Part shown: positions 37,101-52,100 of the stretch, piece after piece
Numbering within the stretch: position 1 is the first letter of the stretch
How the letters are laid out: each line of letters begins with the position of its first letter
Source of the DNA: Psococerastis gibbosa
Lineage: Eukaryota; Arthropoda; Insecta; Psocodea; Psocidae
NCBI GenBank assembly: GCA_963971405.1
Contig: OZ020486.1
Location: 15,895,419 to 15,959,418, forward strand
Direction of reading: 5' to 3'
DNA: 64,000 nucleotides
Position numbers and translations under genes: made by a program
Notes under the pieces: model-generated
What the model saw: the letters and a program-made list of their open reading frames with translations, nothing else
Database searches by the model: none
Told to the model about the DNA's origin: nothing

Positions 37101-40100
37101 ACTTGGATTGAATAAGCTGAAATCATGACTGTCCTGCGTTAACTTTTAATTAAGTTTCTTTCCTCTTCTGGGCAGCTAGTCAAAAGCACTTGGCTGCAGT
37201 TAGGTAACCTCTTTCATTTTCTTTGAAAGCTGCTGACATGTTGAAAGGTTCAGATTTTCTAAAATACTTTAGTTTTTACCTGATGCCATGAAAGAATTCT
37301 TTGATTGTTTTTATTGACGTTTTGGAGACAAGTGAGGAGTTTCAGCTCTCTGTAATTGATAATTGTTCTCAATATAAATCTAAGGAATTTCTCCGGGCAT
37401 TTTATTCTTTCTCTGGTGCTTCTTTTCCCCCTTTTTCGCGTTCATTCGCTGCCATTGTATTTTGCTCGATTTTGTACAATAATTTTCTAAGATGGAAAAA
37501 ATTTTCTTCGCGGAATTGCTTGCCGTTTTTTTTTTTAAATGCACCCTGCCGTTTCTTTACTCAGCATCCTTAGCCATAATCATACCGATGGTACCGATAA
37601 TAAAAATGGCGAAAAGAACCTTTTTTTAGGCCTATGGGGTTCTACATAATATCGCAGGAAAAACGATACCTTCATTTTACGGGACAATAAATAAATGATA
37701 AATATATACTGTATATACAGTACCTATATATATATAGTATTTCTGTTAAATTATCAAGTAATCGACAAGATAGTATAAAATAAAATCGTCAAAATATCAT
37801 GATACTCAGGTAGTTCTGTCATTGCCATAGTGCCTAGTGCTAGAGATGAACTCCAAGCCATTTAATATGGAAGTTAGTAGAATTTCTCGCCCCTCTCAAA
37901 TCAATTGGGAGTTTTCTAAGGGACACCCCACCAGACGGTTTCTAATTTCTCATAAAATATCGTTCCTAAGTAATACTCATAGGAGCCATAAATGAGAAGT
38001 AGAGCAAATAGAAGAAACACATTTTAATACCAAGTACGTTATGTAGCTGTAACAGCTTTTACTTTTGTTTATACAAGTATATTGTATTATTATTATTTAT
38101 TTTTATTTTTCACGATTTATATTTTACTTAACTGTTCAATTGCAATTTTTTGTACAATGTAATTGGTGTAAAACTATTGTACAATAAAAATATTAAAAAC
38201 ACTGGTAAGCTACAGCTTTTGAAGAACCTAGATTTTTTTTTCACTCCTTCGAAGACTGTGACCAAACCGTTTTAATGCTGGCTACCTACTATTTAACAAA
38301 ATTTCTTCTACTATAATAACGAAGGCTTTCACGGCCGGAGTCTAATAAGGGGACAGAAGAATCCGGGCTATAAGGCCGGATTCTTCTATTTTCTTCTACT
38401 ATTTATGGCATATTTGACTTCGTACAATAAACGTGTAGGGAGGTGTCCGATTTGCTCTTACGTCTGGGGGCAAATGTAATATACGATACAATATCGGGTA
38501 CAATATTCTGTACAGTAAATTGTAGATGGCAGTGTATGCTTGTTGAATCGAGTGAAAGGTTCGGTTCGTTTCTTGTTAAGCTTCAAAGAGACAAAGCAGG
38601 AAAAGCAGTTTGAATTGGAAACGAGGGTATAGATTTAAGTAAAACACGCCGCATCTATTACGTATTTTATTCTCCGTTGCCTTCAATGTGTGAATAGCTT
38701 TAACAGAATTTACTTTTCTGCTCATCCCCTATACTAACTCAATCAAAACCTTCCCTCTTCGGTTCGGAATTGCCTCATCTTACCTAATGACTGCTCTCTC
38801 ATCCATACTGTCAGACGATGAGTGTGCTTCCCTGTTCCTTTTTTATATAGGTTTATTTATAATAATAATGAAACAAAATAAACAAAGCGTTCAGGGAAAG
38901 CGGTGTCATATACGACTACCTAATACTATTGAAGGCTTTTCGCAGAATAATCTTTTTGCCCAAGAAATTCTCACTCGCCATTCCTACAATCAGTACCCTA
39001 ACAAATTATATTCTCCCCTATACAGTACAAATATACACGGTTTCAACTGACATGTGAATGAAGTCCAACCCGAGTCGGTCAATTATTGCAGCAATATCGA
39101 AGTCGACTAACTTGAGGGTGTGTGTTTCACAAAGGGTTGAATGACTTTGAGGGGGAACATGATATATACAAGTTAGGCGTATCTCCAACTCGGATGCTAA
39201 TCCCGAGAAACTTCCATCAGCGAGATGATAGTGAAGGTTACAACAATGGCCGCCAGAGCTCCGACAAGTTTACTAACTTTAAATGGGACCTTAACTTAGT
39301 TGTTACAAAAGGGAAACGCATTGTTTGTTTTTAGAACACCGTTTACGGCTGAAATTTTAATAAGCCCGTCTTACTTGTTGTTTGAAGACTTGGATTTGAA
39401 TATTTATTAATTTTCTTGGAGTTTAAAGGAGTAAGGCACGCTTACTCATAAACTAATAAGAAGTACCTAATTGTTAGAAAAGAACATGACGTAGTCGCTC
39501 TCTGTTTTGTTACGATACCATGTTGTGTGAAAAGTAGTCCGAGAATTGCCTTCTAAGCCGCTGTTACAAGGCTTTTATCACTTCGGGGAGTCTACCCATC
39601 AGTAGTCTAAAAGACCTGCAACTACTCGTAGCTCTCTGATTGGCTAATAATGACGCCCGCCTTAAATGGATGGATAGATAGATAGATGGATGGGCTTACG
39701 CTTATCGCCGTCAATGATATACTGTCAGAAATTTATTTATTTTATCTTAAATGTATTTGTCAAATTTCTGGTCAATACACAGTTATTATCATTATACACT
39801 GTTACACTCGTGTATTATACCTTTAGACCCAGCTGTCAAGAGTGAATAATTATTTTGGAATTGTGGACAATTGTCAGCACTAAACAGGAGCGCACTGGAT
39901 AACGAGATCTTTTTTTTCTGCGTTTCATGTGCTCTCTGTTCCTCTCTTTCAGCTTTATTTTGAAGAATTATCAATTAATAGAGTTAATTACTGTATCTGA
40001 TCTTGTGACTTGTATGCAACGTATGCAAATAAGAGAAAAGTAGAGGCCTACCTACAGTGTTGTAGGCCTACCTGCAGTGTGATTTTAATAACACATTCTT

Positions 40101-43100
40101 TTTTTAAAAATATATTCATAATTTGTGTTAGTCTTTTTTGCATATATAACCAGAGGTTATGCTTTGTTTCCAGGTGTTCCGAAAGTGATACCCGATTTTC
40201 CGAGATACTCATACCTAGGTGACCAAAAAAATGGCGTCGTGAACCTTCACATAAAGAACGTGTCTTTAGAAGATGACGCCAAGTACTCCTGCCAGGTTGG
40301 CCCCAGCGGCTTCCATAAACCACTACGCGCTGACGCTAATCTCACTGTTATTTGTAAGTACCGGTTTACAACTTTTAACCAAGGGTTAGCTGGACTTACA
40401 TTGCCTGTTGTGTTAAAAGTCATTGGAGGCATGGGCCCCATCGTCATCGAACAATTTGGGCGGAGCCCATTGTCAGGGAAAGGGGGACCATTTGCCATTA
40501 ACCCTTACAAATAAATTACAACTTGTAGTGTATCTATATTAAGTCCATCACAACACCGCAGGCGCGCTGGGAAATTTGTCACTATACCAAATGGATTGGT
40601 GATTGGTTCATGCAACAACAACAAAAATCAGTCTGTTTCTGAACTCACCTCAGAACATTTCTAGGTCGCAGGCGTGTCGAGGGGAAAACGCCTGTATGAG
40701 GTCAGCGCAAGTCAGCGACAGAAATCTGCTGAAGTACACCCAGTGGTTTTTTACGAACCTATTGTATTTGTTCCTATGACATATTTCCCAGCGAATCGCG
40801 GCGTTCGAATCGTCCGTGCGTACCGGGTCTAATACAGATTGAGCCAGACCACCTTTACTAGAATTTATAAATTAGTTGACAATCGGAAATGCAACACAGC
40901 TTTTGCGAGATGTACTGTATATTGTATGTAACATATAGTTTATGTAGCCTATTATAGTCGGAATTTCATAACTTAGCCCTTCCGGGGGTCTCTTATTCTG
41001 ACCAATAGTAAACTCTCTCTCACTCTGTCTTATGGTCCGTTTAAGATTACACTGGAATACTAGGGGGATTGAATAATTTCCAGCAATGGAATGCTTACTA
41101 TGCAATTTTTACTTACTGTGTATGCTATTTATCACAAAATCATTGAAAGTATTCTTTTGTTAATTAATATCTTGGGTACTATGTTGTAAATTACCCTACA
41201 CGAGATCGTTAAGTTGACGCAGTCAAATATGAAGTGAATATTAATGGAAAGGGTGAAAGTAGTGTTGAACATGTTATAGGAAGATTGAAGACTTTAATGT
41301 TGACTGCTCTCATCCAAAAACTAATTCTCTGCAACTTCATTTCCAATGAGAACATTATTTACATTGCCTGAAACCCAGAGTTGAATGCTAATGAAAAAGA
41401 AACTTTGCTACCAGTTGGTTTATTAGTCATTGTTAGCCAACCGCGAAAAGTCGTATTTTATCTTCTTACTCAGAGCTTGAAAATCCAACAATGGTTTTTT
41501 CCTCCCCTTGTTTTATTAACTCGACGAGTTGTGCGCAACAATATTACTAGCAAGCCAAAATCTTGCTTTGTTAAGATTATTTTTTTGTAAAATTAACTTG
41601 TTATAATTGGATTCTTAATTTATGTCATTTTTCTCTACTTTATTAATTTTATTATTAAGCTCCTCGTTTCATTTCATAATAAAATTACTGATGGCTGATA
41701 CGAGTAATATTATGTACGGGTTAGAAGGGGTTTTGACTATTCTTCTAAAATATGACATGCATTTGCGAAATGAAAATGATAATGTCGTACTTTTGTGAAA
41801 TGTAGACTATATTAGTCAAGTACTATGAAGTTTTATTGACACGAAAAAAATAGTTTGATACAAAATATAAGCTTAAATGCAGAGTTGATGGAAAGTTGGA
41901 ATATTTTTTTAAATGTTGTCTAGCTTCTGATTCAAAGTAGGAAGTTTGCTAAACGAAGTTGGCATATAGAGGCGACATCATGCCTAAAATTATTTTGGGG
42001 AGTGTTTGCAATCACGCACGGCCCTTCTGATAAGATCGTGTAGCTGTCATACTTACTAAGCCTTTATTTGAACTTAATGTTAATTAATTATAATAATTAA
42101 GAATAAGTAATAATTTGGAAATGGCTGTATGTCCCCTGAGGGTAATATAAAAAAAACATGAAGAATACAATTTTTTTTTCATTTAAATAATAATTTCATT
42201 AAAAGTCGGTAGTAAGTAAGTAAGTTCCAGTTTCCGTTTCTTCAAAACTATAGACATGGCGGCTTATTAATTTAGTCAGTGTAATGGCAATTAAAAAAAA
42301 AAAATATTAATAAATTATGGAACAAGAATTTTAGGCATGTAAACTGTAATCCACCAACCTGCAGCATCCATAAAATGCAGTGCAAGCAATATATGAAATT
42401 AAATACAAAGCTTAAATTCTTCAAAGTATAATCATAAAAATTAATTGATTCAAAATTGCATCGGACCAATAACAAACTAATTACAAAGCTTTGCTGGACA
42501 ACCCGGGGCACCCTTTGAGGATTGAAAAGTTGATTTGCCCCCTGTCAGCGATGTAAGCACGTATGCAAGGTATGGCCCTTTGATAGAGGATTATTTATCA
42601 ATGTTTTATTAATTAACGAAATTGATTGTTGTTGCAGCTCCTCCATCGAATATCGAGATCCTCCCGAGGTCGCCAGACTCGAAATTGCAAATAAATGAGC
42701 GGCAAGAAATCGAAATTGAGTGCATTGTCCAGAACGCTAAGCCTGCAGCGAGGGTTGTTTGGTACCGTGGTGGCGCAGAGCTTAAAGCTGGTAAGTGTTT
42801 TGGACGCCAGATCCGACCTTAGCTTACGCCACTATATTGCGTCATGTTGATATTTTATAATTTAATTTATATTACAAAAAATAAACTAATTACGCGCAAC
42901 CTACTATATTTAAATATTTCAATTCAGTAATCAATGATTTAAGGCTACATAAAACCAAAATATACAGTACTGATTAGAATTGAATATGCAGTATTGAGGG
43001 GAGCGCATATAGCCTACGTACAATATTCTAATCTAATTCTAATCCATCAGCTGCTGATGGTGTCGTCGCTGTCGATACAGACGACACAGTATGTAACATA

Positions 43101-46100
43101 GCTAACCTTTTGCTTGTTTTCTATGGCTTTATTTGCATTATTTTGAAAGGACGATTTGAATGAATGTGTAACATTGCCGTAGTAAACAATATACGACACA
43201 TAATATGCGTGGAAAATAACACTATTATATTAGGTGTTTATCGGCGGCAAAAGAAATTGACTTAATTGGTTTTATTTTGAAAGGACGATTTGATTGGGTG
43301 TATAACATTGTCGTAGGAAACAATATACGTAGAAAAAACAATTATGTACTTTTTGGCGGTAATAAATATGTCTACGAGCTAAAAATAAATTAATTGTATT
43401 TTGTAAAGAATCCTTAAGAGTTTTTAAGATAGTAAACAATTGTAGCATCACAAACAGTGATGGGTTGGGGTAGAAGGGGAAGCTTTGCAGAAGGGAAAAG
43501 TTGAAAAAACTAATGACGGAGGGAAACTTGGTTGGTTGTTATAAAATGGTGATTTTTTAGGGTTCTGGGATTATGAACACCAACACGGGGTTTTCTTTGA
43601 GCTCGCGATTAGAAAGCAATTTTCTTTTGAAACCTTTTTCTAGTTTTTTTTTTCTGTCCATGTTGAGGCTTTTTCATTGAATTTTAACATTCTTCGTGTA
43701 TTTACGTTTATCTTTAGCCTCTAGCCTCAGTCTTTCAATGGTTTAATGGTTTAACCATAGAGTGATGGATCTTGAAGATTATTCGAAACATGGTAATACA
43801 ATGTTAATGCTCTGAGTCTAAAATATTCTTGACGATCAATATAGTGGTATATACACGTATAGTAATAATTATTACACAATATTGTACATCTAAATTTGGT
43901 GATGTCTCCGTTGAATTAATGAATAAATAAAAATTGCTATAATATTATGTTCATCATAGCAAGGTGTCTCGGAATCTGACAGTTATAAAGGCTTTGGTGT
44001 CAGATGTTAAGAGTCATCCTGCAACTTTTTAGTTCTGCATCCTGTTGCCCCTACTTCAAAGTTTCGGACTGCCGGCCCCTTGCTTGGTAGGAGCCCGGCC
44101 CCTTGGGCAGTAATCCCACTCTGTGGCTGACTCCGATAATGGTTGGGCACCGCAGGTCGGAGTTACCTTAACGGTCGCTGTATTTTGAACTTCCAGTATC
44201 ACTAATAATACCGTCAAAATAAGTTAACGGCGCCATTATACCCTGATAAAATATAAAGACAGGAATACAACCTGTCCATGACCAAAGACAAAGACATTCC
44301 GTTAAATAAATTGTAGGAAAACTCAGTGCTCGGAATGCTTTTATGTGCACAGGAAATTGCATTCATTCTTATTGCAGACAAAAGCAGAGAGAGCGTAAGC
44401 GAAGTGAGAGACAAGAAAGTGACCCGTTTCAATACGTCGAGCAAATTAAAGTTACAACCCTCAGCTGACGACGACTACGCGGAATATTTTTGTGAAGCTC
44501 GCCATGAAGCTCTTCCTCCAGATATGCCTTTACGAGCTCGCGTTCAACTTTCTGTGCTCTGTAAGTATTTTATAATTAAGATTTATTCTACGCTAATTAA
44601 AAACTCTTGTCATTGTGTACCTCAAGTCAACGCCCCTTTTTAGAACACTCTGAGGATAGTCTTGGATTGACAACAGCAGGGGTTCTTGTAATATGCCGTT
44701 TAATATTAACTTACTCTGAAGGTTAAAGCCAATGGCCTTACCATGTTGAGTCCATAGCTTGTTTCAAACTGCGGCAAACTTGGTAGTGGGCACAGCGTTG
44801 GCAGGGGAACATGGTGGGACATGATAACGCGCTGAGACGATACCAGTCAGTCTACGTGCGTGTCGAGTCCTGGTCACCTCCGTTTTAATCGTGTGACTTT
44901 ACCATGTTCCCCAAGTGGTTCGGAATCCACTATAATCAGGAGGTCCACCCTGTCAGTCAACTCCCCTTTGTGGTGAGGTGAATAACACATTAGTAAATGT
45001 TTATTAGGCATTATAGTACTCATCCGTACATAAAATTGGAGTTAAAGCAGGAAATTCTACAAGCCATTATTCAGCACAGTATTTGTCGTCATAGTATATT
45101 TATACCTGTAGGCCTGATCCCCACCCCCTTGAACAGACTTAGATAAGTTTTGTTTGGTTGCTTCGCAAACATCGCTTCTAATGCAAGCAGTGTCCTCAAA
45201 GCAGCAGCAACTAAGCAAAAACTTGTTTGAGTTCATTCCGTTGTGACAGAGTTTCATTGCTGCTATTTTAGGTACAATATTTCAGTGTAAATTTTGGGCC
45301 GACATTGAGCATTTTTAAGTGCAATTGATAAGAAATTTCATGTTTAATTACTAGTTTGGGGTACTGTAGTAAATAATGAAGAATCAGGGAAAATAAGTAC
45401 TAGACATTAAAATCTATTTTCTCGGGTAAGTGAGTCACAAAATACAATACAATAGAATCATCGATGTGGTTATCACCACCCCGAGTGTTCCCTAATTGGC
45501 TCGTCTTCTTTCATCTAACCCTATGCAATAAATGATGTATACATGGGTAGGTTAGTACCATTTCAAAAGTTGAAGAAAGGTACCTATGGATTTTATTAAA
45601 ACTTGAACTGCACTTGAGGTGCAATAAAATGTATTCCCAACTGAGATTCATTGTATGTGAACGTGAGAACGTCTCCAGGTAAACCGACCGAAGAAATGGC
45701 TGCCTTTTTAAGATTCTGTTGTTGTTTCTGCAATTGGGGCCCCTCGGCCACCGTGGGGCCCAATCATCCCCTGATTGTCGGGAGGTTGTATGTTTGCTCT
45801 TTGTGGTTGAAAGTCCGAACGCATCTCACAAATCTTGCTCTTTATTTAGAGCTTTCCAGCAGAAACTGCCCCAAGGCGGTGGTCTTGTCTTGTTTCTTTT
45901 TCTAATCCCGTGCGCTTTATTAACCACTCCATCTGGTCTCCTTGGTAGTTTTTTGCTTTGCTGTCTCCTTCATATTCTTTAGCTTTTTTACAGCATAATC
46001 TCTTTTCTCTGTTCCCTCTTCCCTGTATTCTCAACCCCTTGACTCTTTTGTTTGATCTTTCTACTAAGACTTTCCCTTGTGCTCTCCTGGAAAGCGTCAT

Positions 46101-49100
46101 TTAAATAATCAAAGACTTTTATTCCCTCTACGTTTTAATTCACGTCTTTGTTTTGCTGGCCGAATTTCTGTCTTTAAAACCCCCTACATTGTACTGGAAG
46201 AACTCTCTTCTCCCAAGAAATGAAAGTACTAAAACGTAATAGGCTATGAATTCTTCTTCTCGATTGAGTATTGTAGGTATTGAATAAGCAATCTTTGTTT
46301 TGTTTGCTGGTATGGCAACCATCCGCCTCCTTGATCCTCAATTAACCGATCTTTCCATTTTTATGGAAGATAGCTCTGCTTTGAAATTAGATCAGATAGT
46401 CCTAAGGAACAATTCTTTCAGAGACTCTTATTAATGTAGCGCCGCCGTTTACCACCTAGCCCTCCGAATTTGCAGCACAATGCACATTAAGATACGGCTA
46501 TTTTGTTTTTTAACGCCGGCTTTCAGCATTTCTTCTTCTTTAACAACCCTGTCAGCTTGGCGGGGAGAGTGGGTTATAGCGGGGACAGTGAGTCTGTTCA
46601 TTAACTTGAGGCACTCCTTCATCTCAGGGAAGAGGAGAGTTCAACTGACCCGGTGGACTTCCTGACCACTTGGGGAAAATGGTAATGTCACACGATTAAT
46701 TCGGAGGTGATCATGACTCGACACACACTTGACGGACTGGTAGTCTCAGCGCGTTATCATGTCTCACCATTTTCCCCTGCTGGCACACTACCAAGTTTGC
46801 TGCAGATTTGAAGAGGCTCTGTTCTGGTGGATACAACTTGGTATGGCCGTTGGCACATTAAGTTTTACTACAGTACAATACATTGTAGATATCGATTTCA
46901 GCTGGTATACTTCCGTTTTCATCATCTGTGAGGCGTGAGCAACGTGACAACTTGTTATGATACAATTTTCATTATTTTGAGCGCCGGCTTTCACAAATCA
47001 TAACACGGTACACTTTTTGTGTTTTATAGCTGCAGGACTTCTACGTAAAGGACTTAAATTTTCCCCGATAATGTTTGTATTATCAGCAGTGTTTTGATCT
47101 AAGGTCAAAGTTTTGGTGGTGGGTACTTGCCCCGGGGGCAGTTTTGCCGTGTGTAATGAGTTGCGGAACTAGCGGGATGTATATCACTTGGAGGAATCTC
47201 TGTTTACTCTGGACGCGCCATGTTAAATTGCCCTTCGCCGTGAGCCATTCATTATCCTCCCCGCGCCTTTTATATCACTCGCGGGCTCGTCAAAAAGTCT
47301 TTCCAAAAACCATTAAGTAGAAAACTCAGCCCGGGAAATAGCATGGCGAGAGAAAGTAGGTAACAGCAGTAACTATCCAAAGTAGGACACGATTCTTCAA
47401 CCTTCTGATGCCCGACTAGATTCCTTTACAGGACAGTATCCGGCTTTTAAGACGTGATTTAAATCAGACACAGAATTTTGATTCTTGTTCCATTCGAGCC
47501 TTTCCAATTACGATACGTTAGGTGTGTGCGGTGAAATGGAGGAGCGTCTACTATTTCAATGGCAAGGTGGTAGCGTGCTTGTACTTGTGGGAGTCGGAGA
47601 CGTGTGTTAACTCGACACAAGTAGCTATTAGGTGACTTAGTGAGAGGTTAATCGTATACATTCATTCTATTGTTTGTACGCGATATAACCGTTTTTGTAG
47701 GGCTCTATATTAGACAGGTATTGTCGTCCGCCATTTTGAATCCATTTTATGTCTGCTCTATAAGCAAAGCATTGGGTGTTTACCTATTTATTTTTATAAA
47801 TTTATCGTTATTTATTAATTACCATTTAAAAAACGTTCTACCAATTAGGGTAGTGTTTAATAAAAAAAAATACTAAAGTGTTTTCGTTCTTTTCAATCTT
47901 TTACTTTCTTACAATACTTACCATATAGGAATTATAGGATACAAAATGGCGGATGACAATACCCGGGTATATAGTGCATTACTTTTTTGAAAACAAAAAC
48001 AACAAAACAAACTATTAACATAGACGTTTATTTTAATTTCCACAAGATGGCAGCCACAAATAATTTTTTTTACAGGCGCTGGATTTTTTTAAGTATATAT
48101 ATACGTATATCGTATGTAGCCTATTGCTTGGTTGGTTATCACAACACGGTAATTGCCAGTTAGGCATCAAGTGCCTGTTTTCCTGACTTTTTTCGAGCAT
48201 ATACTAGAGCTGGCGAATTGTTGAGTTGCTGTCTTCAGTAGAGCTGCCATTCAAGCTTTCGGCGGGGTTTTTCACCACAGGCAACATACTGTGTATATAG
48301 TTTGTTTAGGGCTGTGAAAACGTTCTCGATTAATGCCACTGTTTGGATCGACCCAATCAGACGTGAACTTGTAACTTAAACTCAATTTTTCGCCGTATGA
48401 AATGTAATTGAATTTGAAATTTCAATCATATTGCATTGGGAAAAGGCTGTACACAATAGGTAGACAATCAAGTTTGATTGGCTCTGTCAGAAAGAGAGAA
48501 ATGATGGCCGGCACCATCACAACTCAATTTATTTTGCTTTGCGTAATTCCCTTTATTTGCCTTAGTTGTGGCGGGATCGGTATTTAGCCGTCATTTATCA
48601 AGCTCCCATCTGTTTTGCTTTACTTAGCCCTTAGAACATTAGGTGTGCTTGGTCCCTAAGAAATTGATGACTTTAATAGAGGATTCATTCGGGTAGATGG
48701 GGAATTCACCTTTTAGCATACAATTCGTCTTCAAGAGACTCGAGTACTAATATATTTCTGCTCCGTACCCTTACCTTGCAATACCGTCTATGGATATAAA
48801 TGTAGGTTTCTTATCGTTGCCTTCAAAGGCAGATGTTGAAACTCGAAAAACAGTGTTTTGGAGTAGTGTTATAAATTGTTCACACCACAAGTCACAACGC
48901 TCAGCACTGATGTTTCATCTCCTGTAAAGCGGTCACTACTTCAACAACGAAATTAGAAAGTACGAACATTTTTCTATAAAATTTACAAATAATAAATGTT
49001 TATAAATAAATAAATAAGGACTTTTTGTTATATTAATAAACCAGCCTAGCGGAGTTAGGATAGCCAACGGCCTTACCATCTTGAATCTATTCGAGCAGAA

Positions 49101-52100
49101 CATGTTTCAAACTGCGGCAAGCTTGGTAGTGTGCACAGCGTTGGCAGGGGAACATGGTGGGACGTGATAACGCGCTGAGACTATACCAGTCAGTCTACGT
49201 GCGTGCCGAGTCCTGGTCACTTCCGATTTAATCGTGTGACTTTACCATATTCACCAAGTGGTTCGGAATCCACTATAATCAGGAGATCCACCCTGTCAGT
49301 CAACTCCCCTTTCCCTCGAGGTGAAAGGGTCTGCCCTTAGGGTGCCTCAAGTTAATAAACAGACTCATAGACTTACTCCCCCCGCCAGGCTGACAGGGAT
49401 GCTTAAAAGCAGAAATGCTGAAAGCCGGCTTTGGAAACAACAACAACACTTTTTTGGTTCCTGGGACTGGGCTCCCCCCGCTAGGCTGATAGGGTTGATT
49501 AAAGCAGAAATTCTGAAGCAGGCGTTGGAAACAACGACAGCAACAACAAGCTAGCGGAGCTCTTACACTCACGGAACCGCCTGCTTTACATGGCCAGAAA
49601 ATGTAGCCAGCGTAGGACTCGAACCAACAACATTTCGGGTGAAAGCCTGAGTCCGTACCACAGTTGCGGATAATTTTCATGATTATTTTTGTTCGGGATA
49701 AAGTTTGTGAACCCCCAATCCTATGTGTGACATTAGGGGTCAGAAACAATCCCGGCTGCCTTACTCTACCTCTTCTGCATAATTGTTACTTATGACATTC
49801 TTTTTAGTTGTTGTAGGTTCATTTTATCGTCACAATTCGTCGAACTTGTAACCTTCCGGATCGTACATAAAAAGATTTTTTTAAATAAAAAGGCAAACTT
49901 TTGGATGATCCCTCTTTCCCCCTGTTTTTCCTCACAGCAGCCATACACCATTTTCTCGTTTCCGTACGGCCTAATGCTTCTCCTGACTGCTTGCAAATTA
50001 ATAACTGTGTTCTCTGCTTTCACATGTATACGAGTACAGTGCAGTATGTGCGCTTTCGCTTACCTTGGAACTGGGTCGAGTGATGGCTGTAGTTTTAGAG
50101 CATTTTAAGAATGCTCCAGTGATTTACGTTTGAATAAACACTCAGCACGGCTCTTGAGTGTGGGCGGGTATTATGGATACTGCTGGGGAAACCCTGCTTT
50201 TTGCCGCTTGAAAATATTTGAGTGCGCTTTGATTTTATTTGAATTTCTCATGCGTTGGGCCATAATTTTGTAGCCTGTTCCCATTCGCTCGACGTGCCTC
50301 CGCTTGCTCTCTTAAGTTGATTAAAAATTCTGAGTTAATTTTCACGGTTAGTTATGATAATATACGCCTGCAGTTAATTTAAAACACAGTTTTTACAGTA
50401 TTTTATTTGAAATATAGTGGCTTGAGTGAACATTTGCAGAATTGCAGCGCCTGTGCTCAGGAAGGATAACTTTTTAGAACGTAAGGAACAATTTTGAATA
50501 GTGTTTTCCATTGTGAAATTATCTTGTTTACATTTTTAATCCCAGGTTAAGACTGAAAATAATCGTCATAGTAGGCTCGCTGCCGCTGGGGTTCGAAGTG
50601 TAGACTTCCCACATGTGAATTTTGGTGTACGCAGGACCTTATTTAGGGTACAGAACCGCCCAAAGGTCTTAGCGAAATAATATGTACTGTAGGTGGGATA
50701 AATAGGGTCAGGAAATAGCTACACGTTACTTACGTAACCCCACAATTATTTCGTGGATTGAAATGATAAACCAGATTCAACCGATTCAACCAATGTTTGA
50801 AAAAGCACAAAAAATATAAAAATTTAAATATTGAAAACTCTGCCTGTTTGGAACATACGGAATCGCTGGGGCTCCCAGAAAAAATTGATTTTGCCGTTAT
50901 GAGTATCAGCAAGCCTATTTCCATAATTAAATGATACCCGTGAGTGGTCCGCATTATTGCCTGCATATTGATTGGGGAGGGGGAATTCACAAGTACCATA
51001 CTGTAGGTAGCGTGTGCTGGGCTCGCATCATGTTTACGTTGAGGAGTGGAGAAATAAATACCTAATTTATTGTCAAAAATAATTTTAAACCCGTAGATGA
51101 GATTTGTGATTGACGTTGGCTTATTGGTTTTCAGTTCAATTATCTGCGACTTTATTTAATTTTGTTATATATGCTATGCTACTCATAGTCAGATAGACTG
51201 AGTACAGTTAACACGGGGCAATATAATTTCAAATTCAGTTTTCATACAAACAAAATGTTATTCGTTTTTTTTTCGTATTAGTTTCGCTTCTATGAAAATC
51301 TATATTTTGCCATCAAATCTATAGCAACGAAATGTTTTTCCTGTTTGTCTATGCGTCATTTTATTCACCCATTTTTAGGGTACCTACCTACCATAAGCTG
51401 GCATTGTAATGGGCAGCTAGTGTTGACGTCTTCTACTCAAAAGTTATAATTGACTCAGTGTAAGTCATTCCGTTCTACCTAACAAACTTTCAATGCACGA
51501 TAAGTGTAGGTTAGTATTTTAAATGACCCCAATACAGCTTATTGAGTATACTGTACTGAACATGCATATAGTACGCTACGTGTATTTAACCGAACGTCCT
51601 CAAAGGCAAATGGAGAGCAGTTTTCTGAATGACTAAAGCTAAAGCAGCAGACTTCCTTTATATACAGTACTTTTATCTAATACAGTTCGACAACGTACTT
51701 TGTACCCTCGCATATTCGCTCTGCCCATGTCTGAGGTCGGTGGCGCAAAAGAAATGGAATGGAGCCGAAGCGCTTTCACTACTGTACCTTATTTCATTAT
51801 TTTTTAATACGCAATATATTGTCTCCCTTTTTGCCTCTAGCTTGTGAAGCCAACTTTCCCCATTTATAGTAAATTCGCTAATTGATCAATCTCTTTTCAA
51901 TTTGGAAGAGATAGCCACTGGTCTATTTAGCGCTTCCTCTTTGAGCGGGTGGGTTAATGTAGTTGAGCCCACTAATGCGCACCTCCGTGATTTTTTTTAG
52001 AGTGTAACTTCAAGAATGGCGATCCGATCTGTATAGGTATTGTAATTCGGCGCTTATTCCACCAACGTCAATAGTGGTAGTAAATGTAGTATTGACGGAA

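Larger units (their letters stand above)
32410..40173 (+). other. sns: Intron 2 (7.8 kb), inside Ig1
   Basis: It carries repeat family D near its start (32535), a reverse SINE family A (36590) and a family D end at 38325. The part from about 34900 to 36200 has few recognisable repeats and mixed base composition. No exon is missing here, since Ig1 is complete across exons 2 and 3. Confidence 0.8.

Noticed and set aside
49300-49749. 149-codon minus-strand open frame
   Set aside because: It runs through two nested SINEs and is explained by their base composition; no protein family resemblance.
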